Assembly (NCBI GenBank): GCA_947625735.1
Contig: CANQPL010000005.1
Location: 1 to 64,000 of the forward strand
Length of the DNA stretch: 64,000 bases
Source of the DNA: an uncultured Clostridia bacterium
Lineage (GTDB): Bacteria; Bacillota; Clostridia; Oscillospirales; Ruminococcaceae
Direction of reading: 5' to 3'
A model generated the notes under the pieces. That model was not told where the DNA came from and ran no database searches. It saw only the letters and a list, made by a program, of their open reading frames with translations. Position 1 is the first letter of the stretch, and the number at the start of each line of letters is the position of its first letter. A program made the translations under genes and the position numbers. Shown here in pieces: positions 25,348 through 34,847 of the stretch.

Positions 25348-26325
25348 TCAGCCGTTTTCGCTTGCCTCGGTATATTTTCCGTAATATTCATCTTCCACAG
25401 GCTCAGGGTCTGTGGTAGGGGGCAGCTCTCCTGCATCTATGCGGTGGTCGGCGATAAAGGCTTTTAAAAAATTCACCGCCCTGTCGTAGCTTTCCCGCAT
25501 TTTCTCCTCGCTCATGCCCATTGTTTTAACGGGATTCCTGAGAGAGATATACAGCTCGCTGTCGTTCATATCATCATATCCCAGAAGCGTTTTAAAGTCC
25601 GTACCCGCCGCACGGTACCCCAGCTCCTCGGCGTAGGGGTCATCGGGGAAAAGCGTGCGCATATCGGTAAATACGCCGTCCAATGTACCAAGTGTCTGAT
25701 AGGACGCCTTGTCGCCTATGACGATTATGGTATTTCCAGACTGAAACTCTCCCAGCAGCTTTGTGCGGTCGCTCTGTGCAAGGTACATTGTAGCCATATC
25801 CTCATCGGCATAGCCTGCGGGGATATAGTAGAGCTTTGCTATCTGCTTTCCGTCCCCGTTATAGTCCTCGGCATAGCTGCTCCACTGAGCTGTGAGATTA
25901 TCGGCATAATAGGTCATATTATAGTCTGTGGCAATGAACATTCCCTGTACATCGGGACGCTCCGTGGTAACATAATCGTAAACAAGAAAGGTCACAAATG
26001 CCGCAGCAAGAATACATACCGCTACAGTGTATTTATAGTGATAGAAAAAGTTTGAGATCCGCTCCCCCAAAGTATATTCCTTTACGATTTTTTCCTCCTT
26101 GGGGATATCCTCCTCGGAAATAACGCCCTGTTTTAGCTTGATAAGCTCCAGCTTTTCACGTCTTAGCTGTTCTTCGTAGCTGCGGCGTTCCTTTGCTTCT
26201 CTGTCCGCCTGTTCCTCGGCAGCCCTTGCTTCATTTGCAAGCTCCTCTCGCTTTTCCTTTTCCTCTATCTCTCTTACAGTTTCAAAAAACGATTTTTTAT
26301 TATCGTTATTTTCTTCCGATGCCAT
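25348..26325 (-). CDS. Membrane protein with cytoplasmic coiled coil, unknown
   Basis: About 325 residues from ATG 26325 (MASEENNDNKK), which follows AAAGGA. Residues 10-75 are a charged Glu/Lys/Arg-rich predicted coiled coil; one membrane helix follows (about 104-122); the remaining 200 residues face outward with no recognised motif and a Pro/Glu-rich end. A longer frame starts at 26370 but runs into the lysS terminator, which argues against it. Function unknown. Confidence 0.72.
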   Translation of the reverse strand: MASEENNDNKKSFFETVREIEEKEKREELANEARAAEEQADREAKERRSYEEQLRREKLELIKLKQGVISEEDIPKEEKIVKEYTLGERISNFFYHYKYTVAVCILAAAFVTFLVYDYVTTERPDVQGMFIATDYNMTYYADNLTAQWSSYAEDYNGDGKQIAKLYYIPAGYADEDMATMYLAQSDRTKLLGEFQSGNTIIVIGDKASYQTLGTLDGVFTDMRTLFPDDPYAEELGYRAAGTDFKTLLGYDDMNDSELYISLRNPVKTMGMSEEKMRESYDRAVNFLKAFIADHRIDAGELPPTTDPEPVEDEYYGKYTEASENG

Positions 26326-26361
26326 ATTTTTCACGATCCTTTCATGCTCCCCCATTGCCTT

Positions 26362-26404
26362 AAAAAGCAAAAAGCAAGATATTTAAACTTGTCTTGCTTT
26401 TTGC
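26362..26404 (-). terminator. Terminator of greA-lysS
   Basis: A perfect 13-bp stem (GCAAAAAGCAAGA with TCTTGCTTTTTGC, 26367-26404) reads into a T run on the minus strand, directly after lysS. Confidence 0.9.
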
Positions 26405-26453
26405 CTATATGTCATATTATAGTATACTTCTGTTCAGAACGCACAGATGCGCA

Positions 26454-28034
26454 TCAGGTCAGAGGCTTCATTGTGGGGAACAGCAGCACATCTCTTATTG
26501 AGGGACTGTCCGTCAGCAGCATGACAAGTCTGTCAAGACCAAATCCCAGTCCGCCCGTAGGAGGCATACCGTATTCAAGAGCCATGATAAAGTCCTCATC
26601 TACCTCAGCATTTGCCCCTGCCGCACGTCTTGCCTCAGCCTGCTTTACAAAGCGTTCACGCTGATCTATAGGGTCATTAAGCTCGGAAAAGGCGTTGCCC
26701 ATTTCCCTTGCATATATAAAATACTCAAATCTTTCGGTAAATGCGGGATCGGTGGGCTTTCTCTTTGCAAGAGGAGAATTTTCCACGGGATAATCATATA
26801 TAATTGTAGGCTGTATCAGTTTATCCTCCACAAAAGTTTCAAAGAAAGCTATCAGCACATTTCCCTTAGTGGCGGCTTCTCCCTCCTCAGGCTCAACACT
26901 ATGAGCCTTTGCGCAGGCACGGGCAGCGGCATCATCGGACCAGTCCTTATAGTCCACGCCCGCATACTTCTTTACAGCCTCCGCCATGGTAAGTCTTTCC
27001 CATGGTGAAACCATGTCAATTTCCGTACCCTGATAATTTATAACGCCCCTGCCGCAGATATTCAGAGTTATCTCTCTGTACATCTCCTCAATAAGATCCA
27101 TCATGCCGAAATAATCGGTGTACGCCTGATACATTTCCACAGATGTAAACTCGGGATTATGAGATGTATCCATGCCCTCGTTGCGGAAAATGCGTCCCAC
27201 TTCATAAACACGGTCAATGCCGCCAACAATAAGCCTTTTAAGATAAAGCTCAGTTTCAATACGCAGATACATATCCATATCAAGAGCGTTGTGATGAGTC
27301 TTGAAGGGACGGGCAGCCGCACCTATCTCCAGTGTATGGAGTACGGGCGTATCTACCTCCAGATAACCTCTTTCGTCAAGGAAACGGCGTATTTCGGAAA
27401 TTATGCGGCTTCTCTTGAAGAACACGTCCTTAATTCCGGGATTGCAGATAAGGTCAACATATCTGCGGCGGTAGCGCATATCCTGATCTTTAAGACCGTG
27501 CCACTTTTCGGGCAGAGGGAGCAGGGATTTTGAAAGCAGGGTTATCTTTTTGGCATGAATGGTAATTTCTCCCATTTTTGTGCGGAAAACAAAGCCCTCC
27601 ACGCCTACGATGTCGCCCATATCCCATGTCTTGAACTCCTTGAACTGCTCTTCGCCTATATCGTTCATGCGGATATATACCTGCATACGGTCGGAGCCGT
27701 CACGGATATCAATAAAATTTGCCTTGCCCATGTTTCTCCATGTCATTATCCTGCCTGCAACACGAACGTTGATGCGGTTTTCCTCGAGAGCGGCTTTAAG
27801 AGCATCGGCGTCGCCGTCAGCTTCAATTTTAAGTCTTGATTCCAGCTCCTCATAGAGCGTTCTGACCTCGGCATTTCTGGCGGTGACATCAAATTTTGTG
27901 ATCTCGTAAGGGTTTTTGCCCCGTTCTTTCAGATCGGACAGCTTTTCAAGCCTTACTTTCTTTAATATATTTATGTCCTCCTCGGTCTGCTCCTCTTCGG
28001 GGAGAGCGGCGGGACGGGTATTTTCTACGGACAT
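26454..28034 (-). CDS. lysS: Lysyl-tRNA synthetase, class II
   Basis: Charges tRNA-Lys. The 526-residue protein has an N-terminal OB-fold anticodon domain (about 80-190) and a class II catalytic core with motif 2 FRNEGMDTSHNPEFT and motif 3 GLGFGLDRLVMLL. ATG 28034 is ten bases after AAAGGA; the frame opens two codons earlier at a TTG. The greA-lysS pair is cotranscribed and ends in a strong terminator. Confidence 0.96.
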   Translation of the reverse strand: MSVENTRPAALPEEEQTEEDINILKKVRLEKLSDLKERGKNPYEITKFDVTARNAEVRTLYEELESRLKIEADGDADALKAALEENRINVRVAGRIMTWRNMGKANFIDIRDGSDRMQVYIRMNDIGEEQFKEFKTWDMGDIVGVEGFVFRTKMGEITIHAKKITLLSKSLLPLPEKWHGLKDQDMRYRRRYVDLICNPGIKDVFFKRSRIISEIRRFLDERGYLEVDTPVLHTLEIGAAARPFKTHHNALDMDMYLRIETELYLKRLIVGGIDRVYEVGRIFRNEGMDTSHNPEFTSVEMYQAYTDYFGMMDLIEEMYREITLNICGRGVINYQGTEIDMVSPWERLTMAEAVKKYAGVDYKDWSDDAAARACAKAHSVEPEEGEAATKGNVLIAFFETFVEDKLIQPTIIYDYPVENSPLAKRKPTDPAFTERFEYFIYAREMGNAFSELNDPIDQRERFVKQAEARRAAGANAEVDEDFIMALEYGMPPTGGLGFGLDRLVMLLTDSPSIRDVLLFPTMKPLT

Positions 28035-28099
28035 TTTCAAACATTCCTTTACATTTTATTGCGGACTTTCACACTAACTGATTTCGTGCCCGTCCTTTA

Positions 28100-28576
28100 T
28101 TACTTGCTTATCTCCAGAACCTCCATTTTAATTATGCCCATAGGAGCTTCCACCTCTAAAATATCGCCTACTCTTTTCTTCATTGCGGCAATACCAATGG
28201 GAGAATCCTCGGAGATCTTGCTGTTTTCTGCATCGGCTTCTGTAGAACCCACTATCTGTATATCCAGTATCTCATCAAATTCCAGATCTTTAAGCTTTAC
28301 ATAGGAGCCTATATTTATCTCATCTGTAGTAAGATCCTCGTCGCTTACCACCTCGGCGTTGGAAATTTTCATTTCCACATCGGCTATCTCGGCTTCAAGG
28401 ATCGCCTGTTCGTTTTTGGCTTCGTCATATTCGGCGTTCTCGGAAAGGTCGCCGAATGAACGGGCTTCCTTCAGCTTCTGAGCAACCTCCGCACGGCGGA
28501 CATTTTTAAGATATTCAAGCTGCTTTTCCAGATCTTTAAGTCCCTCAGCGGACATTTTTATCTTTCTCATTGACAT
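28100..28576 (-). CDS. greA: Transcription elongation factor GreA
   Basis: Rescues backtracked RNA polymerase by stimulating transcript cleavage. 158 residues: an N-terminal coiled coil with the acidic tip ARSFGDLSENAEYDEAKNE and a C-terminal FKBP-like domain with SPIGIAAMKKRVGD. ATG 28576 is favoured because the upstream ATG at 28585 overlaps the SD AAAGGATG. It precedes lysS, a common pairing in Firmicutes. Confidence 0.95.
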   Translation of the reverse strand: MSMRKIKMSAEGLKDLEKQLEYLKNVRRAEVAQKLKEARSFGDLSENAEYDEAKNEQAILEAEIADVEMKISNAEVVSDEDLTTDEINIGSYVKLKDLEFDEILDIQIVGSTEADAENSKISEDSPIGIAAMKKRVGDILEVEAPMGIIKMEVLEISK

Positions 28577-28617
28577 ATATATCATCCTTTCAAAAAATGC
28601 TTATTACCTAATTTATT

Positions 28618-28646
28618 ATTATATAATAATTTTTGATATATGTCAA
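28618..28646 (-). promoter_or_regulatory. Promoter of greA-lysS
   Basis: On the minus strand a consensus TTGACA (28646-28641) and TATAAT (28623-28618) with a 17-bp spacer, about 42 bases upstream of the greA ATG. Confidence 0.88.
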
Positions 28647-28757
28647 GTGGATTTTTGCAAATTTTACGGCATTGAAAACTGCTGTATATAATGTGAAAAT
28701 TTTTTGCCCCCGATTTAAGGAAAGCGGGGAAAAATACGAAAAATACACGTCCCGTAC

Positions 28758-28790
28758 AAAAAAAACGCACGGAGAAATATTCTCCGTGCG
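28758..28790 (-). terminator. Terminator of glmU-prs
   Basis: CGCACGGAGA (28766-28775) pairs with TCTCCGTGCG (28781-28790); on the minus strand the stem is followed by a run of eight T just after prs. Confidence 0.9.
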
Positions 28791-28816
28791 GAAATTTTTA
28801 TATGTGTATATATGTA

Positions 28817-29779
28817 TCAGTTATTGAAGAGGGGAGAGATAGGCTTATCGCCGTAGATCCTTTCGATCGCCTGTGCAAATACGGGGGCAACAGGCAGCAC
28901 GGTGAGCTTATCTATCTTCTTTTCCTCGGGCAGCGCTATGGTATCGAGAACCACAACTTCCTTTATAACGCTGTCCCTGATACGCTCTATGGCAGGACCC
29001 GAAAGCACTGCATGAGTAGCGCAGGCGGTCACCGACCTTGCGCCGCCCTTTTCCATAATAGCCTTCGCCGCATTGCAGAGAGTGCCTGCGGTGTCTATCA
29101 TGTCGTCAACGAGGATAACGTCCTTGTCACGCACATCTCCGATAATGTTCATGACCTCGCAGACATTGGCTTTCTGACGGCGTTTGTCTACTATAGCAAG
29201 AGGAGCGTCAAATTTTGCGGCAAAGTTCCTTGCTCTTGTAACGCTGCCGAGATCGGGGGATACCACCACGGTATTATCCTTTATATCCTTGAATTTTTCG
29301 ATAAAATAGGGAACGAGAATAGGCACGCCCAGCAGATGATCCACGGGGATATTAAAAAAGCCCTGTATCTGCGCACAGTGAAGATCCATAGAAAGCACTC
29401 TGTCTGCACCTGCCGTGGTGAGCAGATCCGCTACCAGCTTTGCGGAAATGGGATCTCTTGCCTTTGCCTTTCTGTCCTGCCTTGCATAGCCCATATAGGG
29501 GATAACTGCCGTTATGCGTCCTGCTGACGCTCTTTTAAAGGCATCGATCATAATGAGCAGCTCCATCATGTGATCATTTACGGGTGTGCTTGTGGACTGC
29601 ACCACGAACACATCTGAGCCTCTTACGCTCTCCTTGATGGAAACGCTTATCTCACCGTCGGAAAATGTTACGACCTCCGATTGACCCAAAGGCATACCCA
29701 GTTCCTTTGCGATATCTGCTGCCACCTTCGGGTTGGAATTTGCGGTGAAGATCTTGATATCCTTTCCGTGAAGATTCAT
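28817..29779 (-). CDS. prs: Ribose-phosphate pyrophosphokinase
   Basis: Makes PRPP from ribose-5-phosphate and ATP for nucleotide, histidine and tryptophan synthesis. 320 residues with FSDGEISVSI, the ATP-binding YARQDRK, and the PRPP signature DVILVDDMIDTAGT. AAAGGAG precedes the ATG. It follows glmU by 85 bp, the same order as in bacilli. Confidence 0.96.
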   Translation of the reverse strand: MNLHGKDIKIFTANSNPKVAADIAKELGMPLGQSEVVTFSDGEISVSIKESVRGSDVFVVQSTSTPVNDHMMELLIMIDAFKRASAGRITAVIPYMGYARQDRKAKARDPISAKLVADLLTTAGADRVLSMDLHCAQIQGFFNIPVDHLLGVPILVPYFIEKFKDIKDNTVVVSPDLGSVTRARNFAAKFDAPLAIVDKRRQKANVCEVMNIIGDVRDKDVILVDDMIDTAGTLCNAAKAIMEKGGARSVTACATHAVLSGPAIERIRDSVIKEVVVLDTIALPEEKKIDKLTVLPVAPVFAQAIERIYGDKPISPLFNN

Positions 29780-29864
29780 ATTTTCTTCTCCTTTGCTTTA
29801 TAATTTTTATACTGCTTCTTCCCCTCTGTTTCGTACAGAAAAGGGTCAGGCAGTCCTCTGATCC

Positions 29865-31292
29865 TTAGTTTTCCTCATGATCCCGTCTGAGCTTTTCGTT
29901 GTTTTTTTCTATCCTGCCTTTAAGACGCTTTTCGCCGAAGCCTTCAACGATCCTTGCAGTGGTTCTTTCCACAGCCAGCGCCCCGTCGGGAACGTCCTTT
30001 GTAATGGTAGAGCCTGCGCCCGTATATGCGCCGTTTCCGATCTTTACGGGAGCTACAAGATTTGTGTTGCAGCCGATAAAGGCGTTGTCGCCGATTACCG
30101 TCCGTGATTTTTTCTCGCCGTCATAATTCACCGTTACCACGCCGCAGCCGAAATTCACGCCGCTGCCCACGTCCGAATCTCCCACGTATGTAAGATGAGA
30201 AACAGCAGTATTTTCGCCGATAACGGAGTTCTTGACCTCCACAAAATCGCCGATCTTCACGTCACGGCAGATACGGCTTCCCGGTCTTATCTGCACAAAC
30301 GGACCTATTTTTGCGCCGTCCTCGATAACGCTGTCATAAGCCTGAACGGAGTTTAAGGTAACGTGTCTGCCGATCTCGCAGTTTTCGATAAGGCAGTTTG
30401 GTCCTATCACGCACCCTTCGCCCACACTGACGCGTCCTCTCATTATAACGCCCTGCATTATCACCGTACCAGCGCCTATATGCACATCTCTGCCGATAGT
30501 AACGCCGTCTGTACAGGTAAACTCGACACCCTCGTCCATGAGCCTGTCTATCACGTCAAAGCGGGCGGTATTGTTGAGCAGCAGCAGACCCCGGCGGTCG
30601 TTTGCACCGAGTACGGTTTTCGGGTCGGAAGAGATATACGCATCTGCCCGCTCTCCCTTGCCTATCAGCACAAACAGCGTATCGGTAAGATAATATTCCC
30701 CCTGTGCATTGTTGGGGCTTATTTCAGAAAGCGCACTGAGGAGCTTATCGGCACAGAACCAGTATGCCCCCGAATTGATCTCACGTATTAGCTTCTGATC
30801 GGGACTTGCGTCCTTTTCCTCAACTATTCCGCTGATGCCGTTTTCATGGCGCAGTATACGCCCGTAGCCCGTGGGATCGTCCACCTCTGCGGTAATGACG
30901 GTAACTGCGTTGTTATGCTTTTCATGGTGCCACAGTGCGCCGAGGATCGTTTCCTTGTCGATAAACGGGGCATCGCCGTTTAAAATAAGCACACTGCTCC
31001 CCTTGTGTTCTGCCAGCCAGTCTGATGCCATCATCACCGCATGGCCCGTACCCAGTCTTTCAGGCTGGAAAACGGTGTGATATTTCCCGTCAAGATGCTT
31101 TTCAATGACCTCTCTGTTAAAGCCCGTGACTACACATATGTCCTTTATTCCCGAATCCTCGCAGGCTTTTATCACCCAGTCAAGCATGGGAACTCCCAGC
31201 ACTTCAAACATGGGCTTCGGGAGACCGGACTTCATTCGCTTGCCCTGTCCTCCTGCCAGTATTACAGCGCAGGTTGTGGGTTTACTGCTCAT
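29865..31292 (-). CDS. glmU: Bifunctional GlmU: uridyltransferase / glucosamine-1-phosphate acetyltransferase
   Basis: Last two steps of UDP-GlcNAc synthesis. 475 residues: N-terminal nucleotidyltransferase with LAGGQGKRMKSGLPKPM and LNGDAPF, then a left-handed beta helix of hexapeptide repeats from about residue 260, containing the acetyltransferase segment SHLTYVGDSDVG and ending in a charged helix. AGGAG precedes the ATG. It supplies the substrate for MurA/MurB and for envelope polymers. Confidence 0.95.
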   Translation of the reverse strand: MSSKPTTCAVILAGGQGKRMKSGLPKPMFEVLGVPMLDWVIKACEDSGIKDICVVTGFNREVIEKHLDGKYHTVFQPERLGTGHAVMMASDWLAEHKGSSVLILNGDAPFIDKETILGALWHHEKHNNAVTVITAEVDDPTGYGRILRHENGISGIVEEKDASPDQKLIREINSGAYWFCADKLLSALSEISPNNAQGEYYLTDTLFVLIGKGERADAYISSDPKTVLGANDRRGLLLLNNTARFDVIDRLMDEGVEFTCTDGVTIGRDVHIGAGTVIMQGVIMRGRVSVGEGCVIGPNCLIENCEIGRHVTLNSVQAYDSVIEDGAKIGPFVQIRPGSRICRDVKIGDFVEVKNSVIGENTAVSHLTYVGDSDVGSGVNFGCGVVTVNYDGEKKSRTVIGDNAFIGCNTNLVAPVKIGNGAYTGAGSTITKDVPDGALAVERTTARIVEGFGEKRLKGRIEKNNEKLRRDHEEN

Positions 31293-31559
31293 AGCAAAAT
31301 TTCTCCTGACAATTTTTATTTGTGTTATTATACGAAATGTATTTAATTATAATTTTAATACAATATGTATAATAAAATACGTTTCGTATACGTCTACAAT
31401 ATATTATGCCACAGATTAATGAATTTTTCAAGCATTTTTTACATAACTTTCGCTATATTTTTCGAGAAAGCCCAAAAAAATCAAAATTTGGGCAAAATAG
31501 CCAAAAGACAGGTAAATAATTTTTGTCTTTTGTACAGTAGAAATATAGAAAGATTTCTG

Positions 31560-31808
31560 TTATAATATAATTATAGTCATGGAGAGCTGCAGCCGGTAAG
31601 GTGTCCCTGTTTGCGCCGGGCGGTGTTTTTTTAAACAAGCCTTTTAATTTGTGACCCGGTGAACAATGATTGTCACCATATCCATAAATTCCGGACGTAT
31701 GACCGGAAGCGGCGAACGGCGCAGATCATATCGGCGGGTAATTGCGGCATCATGAAGCCGGGCGGCAGGCGTGTCCATGAAAAAATAAAAAAGCGGAGGT
31801 ATAATCCA
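31560..31808 (+). promoter_or_regulatory. Long leader of ppdK with possible RNA structure
   Basis: TATAAT boxes at about 31562-31572 lie some 240 bases before the ppdK start, though no good -35 is visible. The interval holds GC-rich inverted segments, including GGTGAACAATGATTGTCACC and TCCGG...CCGGA, unlike the AT-rich sequence just before it. From 31293 to 31560 I see only AT-rich sequence with an ATACGTTTCGTAT palindrome at about 31378. I do not recognise a known riboswitch. Confidence 0.35.
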
Positions 31809-34439
31809 ATGGCAAAGAAGTATTGTTATCTTTTTTCCGAGGGTAACGCCAACATGAGAGAGCTTCTCGGAGGCAAAGGAGCAAATCTTGCGGAGATGAC
31901 CAATATCGGTCTTCCCGTTCCCCAGGGCTTTACGATCACCACCGAAGCCTGCACTCAGTACTATGAGGACGGCAGGGAGATCAACCCCGAAATTATGGCA
32001 GAGATCAACGAGTATATCGTTAAAATGGAAGGTATCACAGGCAAGAAGTTCGGCGACAAGGAGAATCCTCTTCTCGTTTCCGTCCGTTCGGGTGCAAGAG
32101 CGTCCATGCCCGGTATGATGGATACTATTCTTAACCTTGGTCTTAACGAGGACGTTGTTGAGGTCATCGCCAAGAAGTCGGGCAACCCCAGATGGGCTTG
32201 GGACTGCTACAGAAGATTTATCCAGATGTACTCTGACGTTGTTATGGAAGTCGGCAAGAAGTACTTTGAGGAGCTCATCGATCAGATGAAGGAAAAGAAG
32301 GGCGTTACACAGGACGTGGAGCTTGACGCTGACGATCTTAAAGAGCTTGCTAACCAGTTCAAGGCAGAGTACAAGGAGAAGATCGGCGCAGACTTCCCCA
32401 CAGACCCCAAGGAACAGCTTATGGGCGCTATCAAGGCAGTGTTCCGTTCATGGGACAACCCGAGAGCTAACGTATACCGCCGCGACAACGATATCCCCTA
32501 TTCATGGGGTACCGCAGTAAACGTGCAGTCCATGGCATTCGGAAACATGGGCGATGACTGCGGCACAGGCGTTGCATTCACAAGAGACCCCGCTACAGGC
32601 GAAAAGAAGCTCATGGGCGAGTTCCTTACAAACGCTCAGGGCGAGGACGTTGTAGCAGGCGTTCGTACACCTATGCCTATCGCACAGATGGCAGAGAAAT
32701 TCCCCGAGGCATTTGCACAGTTTGAAACTGTCTGCAAGACCCTCGAAAACCACTACAGAGATATGCAGGATATGGAGTTCACCGTTGAGAACAAGAAGCT
32801 CTATATGCTCCAGACAAGAAACGGCAAGAGAACCGCTCAGGCAGCTCTCAAGATCGCCTGTGACCTTGTTGACGAGGGCATGAGAACAGAGCAGGAAGCT
32901 GTTCTCATGATCGACCCCAGAAATCTTGACACACTTCTCCACCCCCAGTTCGATGCTAAGGCTCTCAAAGCAGCCACACCTCTCGGAAAGGGTCTTGGTG
33001 CATCTCCCGGCGCTGCCTGCGGCAAGGTGGTATTTACCGCTGATGATGCAGAGGCATGGAAAGCAAAGGGCGAAAAAGTCGTTCTTGTACGTCTTGAAAC
33101 ATCTCCCGAGGACATCACGGGCATGAAAGCTTCACAGGGTATCCTCACTGTAAGAGGCGGTATGACCTCTCACGCCGCAGTCGTAGCAAGAGGTATGGGT
33201 ACCTGCTGCGTATCGGGCTGCTCGGATATCAAGATGGACGAGGCTAACAAGAAGTTCGAGCTTGGCGGAAAGACCTTCCACGAGGGCGATTATATTTCCA
33301 TTGACGGCTCTACAGGCAACATCTACGGCGAGATAATCCCCACAGTTGACGCTACTATCGCAGGTGAGTTCGGCAGGATCATGAGCTGGGCTGACAAGTA
33401 CAGAGTTCTGAAGGTAAGAACAAACGCAGATACTCCCGCAGACGCTAAGAAGGCTCGTGAGCTGGGCGCAGAGGGTATCGGTCTTTGCCGTACAGAGCAT
33501 ATGTTCTTCGATCCCGCAAGAATAGCTGCATTCAGAGAGATGATCTGCTCTGATACCGTAGAGGAAAGAGAAGCAGCTCTTGCAAAGATCCAGCCCATGC
33601 AGCAGGACGATTTCGAGAAACTCTACGAGGCTCTTGAGGGCAATCCTGTTACTATCAGATTCCTTGATCCTCCTCTCCATGAGTTCGTACCCACAGAGGA
33701 AGAGGACATCAAGGCTCTTGCAGATGCACAGGGCAAGAGTGTTGAGCAGATAAAGAGCATTATCTCCTCTCTCCACGAGTTCAACCCCATGATGGGTCAC
33801 AGAGGCTGCCGTCTTACCGTAACATATCCTGAGATCGCAAAGATGCAGACAAGAGCAATTATCCGTGCTGCTATCAATGTGAAGAAGGCACATCCCGACT
33901 GGAATATCGTACCCGAGATCATGATCCCGCTGGTAGGAGATTCAAAGGAGCTTAAATTCGTTAAGAATATAGTAGTTGCTACCGCAGATCAGGAGATCAA
34001 AGCAGCAGGCGCAGATCTTAAGTACGAGGTAGGTACCATGATCGAAATTCCTCGTGCAGCTCTTACCGCTGATGAGATCGCTAAGGAGGCTGAGTTCTTC
34101 TGCTTCGGTACTAACGACCTTACTCAGATGACCTACGGCTTCTCCAGAGATGATGCAGGCAAGTTCCTCGATGCTTACTATGACACTAAGATCTTCGAGA
34201 ACGATCCCTTTGCAAAGCTCGACCAGACAGGTGTTGGCAAGCTCATGGAAATGGCTATCAAGCTCGGAAAGAGCGTTCGTCCCGATATGCATATCGGCAT
34301 CTGCGGCGAACACGGCGGCGATCCCACATCTGTTGAGTTCTGCCACAGCCTCGGCATGACATATGTATCCTGCTCGCCTTTCAGAGTGCCTATCGCAAGA
34401 CTGGCTGCTGCACAGGCTGCTATCAAGGATCAGAAGTAA
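31809..34439 (+). CDS. ppdK: Pyruvate, phosphate dikinase
   Basis: Interconverts pyruvate, ATP and phosphate with PEP, AMP and pyrophosphate; in clostridia it can serve PPi-linked glycolysis. 876 residues, the usual length, with an N-terminal ATP-grasp domain (GGKGANLAEM, VSVRSGARASMPGMMDT), the phosphohistidine segment GGMTSHAAVVARGMG and the C-terminal PEP/pyruvate barrel with GICGEHGGDP. I choose ATG 31809 (MAKKYCYLF) after GGAGG; the 50-codon upstream extension lacks family similarity. Codon choice (AAG, TTC, ATC, CTC) differs from neighbours and points to high expression. Confidence 0.96.
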   Translation: MAKKYCYLFSEGNANMRELLGGKGANLAEMTNIGLPVPQGFTITTEACTQYYEDGREINPEIMAEINEYIVKMEGITGKKFGDKENPLLVSVRSGARASMPGMMDTILNLGLNEDVVEVIAKKSGNPRWAWDCYRRFIQMYSDVVMEVGKKYFEELIDQMKEKKGVTQDVELDADDLKELANQFKAEYKEKIGADFPTDPKEQLMGAIKAVFRSWDNPRANVYRRDNDIPYSWGTAVNVQSMAFGNMGDDCGTGVAFTRDPATGEKKLMGEFLTNAQGEDVVAGVRTPMPIAQMAEKFPEAFAQFETVCKTLENHYRDMQDMEFTVENKKLYMLQTRNGKRTAQAALKIACDLVDEGMRTEQEAVLMIDPRNLDTLLHPQFDAKALKAATPLGKGLGASPGAACGKVVFTADDAEAWKAKGEKVVLVRLETSPEDITGMKASQGILTVRGGMTSHAAVVARGMGTCCVSGCSDIKMDEANKKFELGGKTFHEGDYISIDGSTGNIYGEIIPTVDATIAGEFGRIMSWADKYRVLKVRTNADTPADAKKARELGAEGIGLCRTEHMFFDPARIAAFREMICSDTVEEREAALAKIQPMQQDDFEKLYEALEGNPVTIRFLDPPLHEFVPTEEEDIKALADAQGKSVEQIKSIISSLHEFNPMMGHRGCRLTVTYPEIAKMQTRAIIRAAINVKKAHPDWNIVPEIMIPLVGDSKELKFVKNIVVATADQEIKAAGADLKYEVGTMIEIPRAALTADEIAKEAEFFCFGTNDLTQMTYGFSRDDAGKFLDAYYDTKIFENDPFAKLDQTGVGKLMEMAIKLGKSVRPDMHIGICGEHGGDPTSVEFCHSLGMTYVSCSPFRVPIARLAAAQAAIKDQK

Positions 34440-34472
34440 TTTATTTTTCTTTCTCTATGACAACAAACACAG

Positions 34473-34500
34473 GCGCCTCCCATTCCGGGAGGCGCTTTTT
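34473..34500 (+). terminator. Terminator of ppdK
   Basis: GCGCCTCCC and GGGAGGCGC form a perfect stem followed by five T, 33 bases after the ppdK stop. Confidence 0.92.
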
Positions 34501-34504
34501 GCCG

Positions 34505-34838
34505 TGCGGGTGGAACCCGCTGCCACCTCGTTGGTAAATTCAGAGTAAACATCTCAATAGTAACTCGGTAACTCTCATTTGCTTTGATGTTAAATCGGAA
34601 TTTGGATGGGCGGCGTGACGCCGCTTGCAGGTCGCTGGTGTGTTTTGCGTAAACATTTCAATAGTAACTCGGTAACTCTCATTTGCTTTGATGTTAAATC
34701 GGAATTTGGATGGGCGGCGTGACGCCGCTTGCAGGTCGCTGGTGTGTTTTGCGTAAACATTTCAATAGTAACTCGGTAACTCTCATTTGCTTTGATGTTA
34801 AATCGTAATTTGGCGGGGCGGCGTGACCCCGCCCCGGC
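34505..34838. repeat. Tandem family A repeats, three 104-bp units
   Basis: TAACTCGGTAACTCTC begins at 34561, 34665 and 34769, an exact period of 104 bp. Each unit continues ATTTGCTTTGATGTTAAATC, then, in the first two, GGGCGGCGTGACGCCGCTTGC. The block is bounded on the left by GCGGGTGGAACCCGC and on the right by GGGGCGGCGTGACCCCGCCCC. The first two units are almost identical, indicating recent duplication. No coding sequence is present. Confidence 0.9.
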
Positions 34839-34847
34839 AGGCGCAAA

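Noticed and set aside
31659..31808. 50-codon N-terminal extension of ppdK
   Set aside because: No SD at its ATG, no similarity to PPDK, while GGAGG marks the ATG at 31809.
33132..33893. 253-codon open frame opposite ppdK
   Set aside because: Cys/Leu-rich shadow frame caused by the strong codon bias of ppdK.
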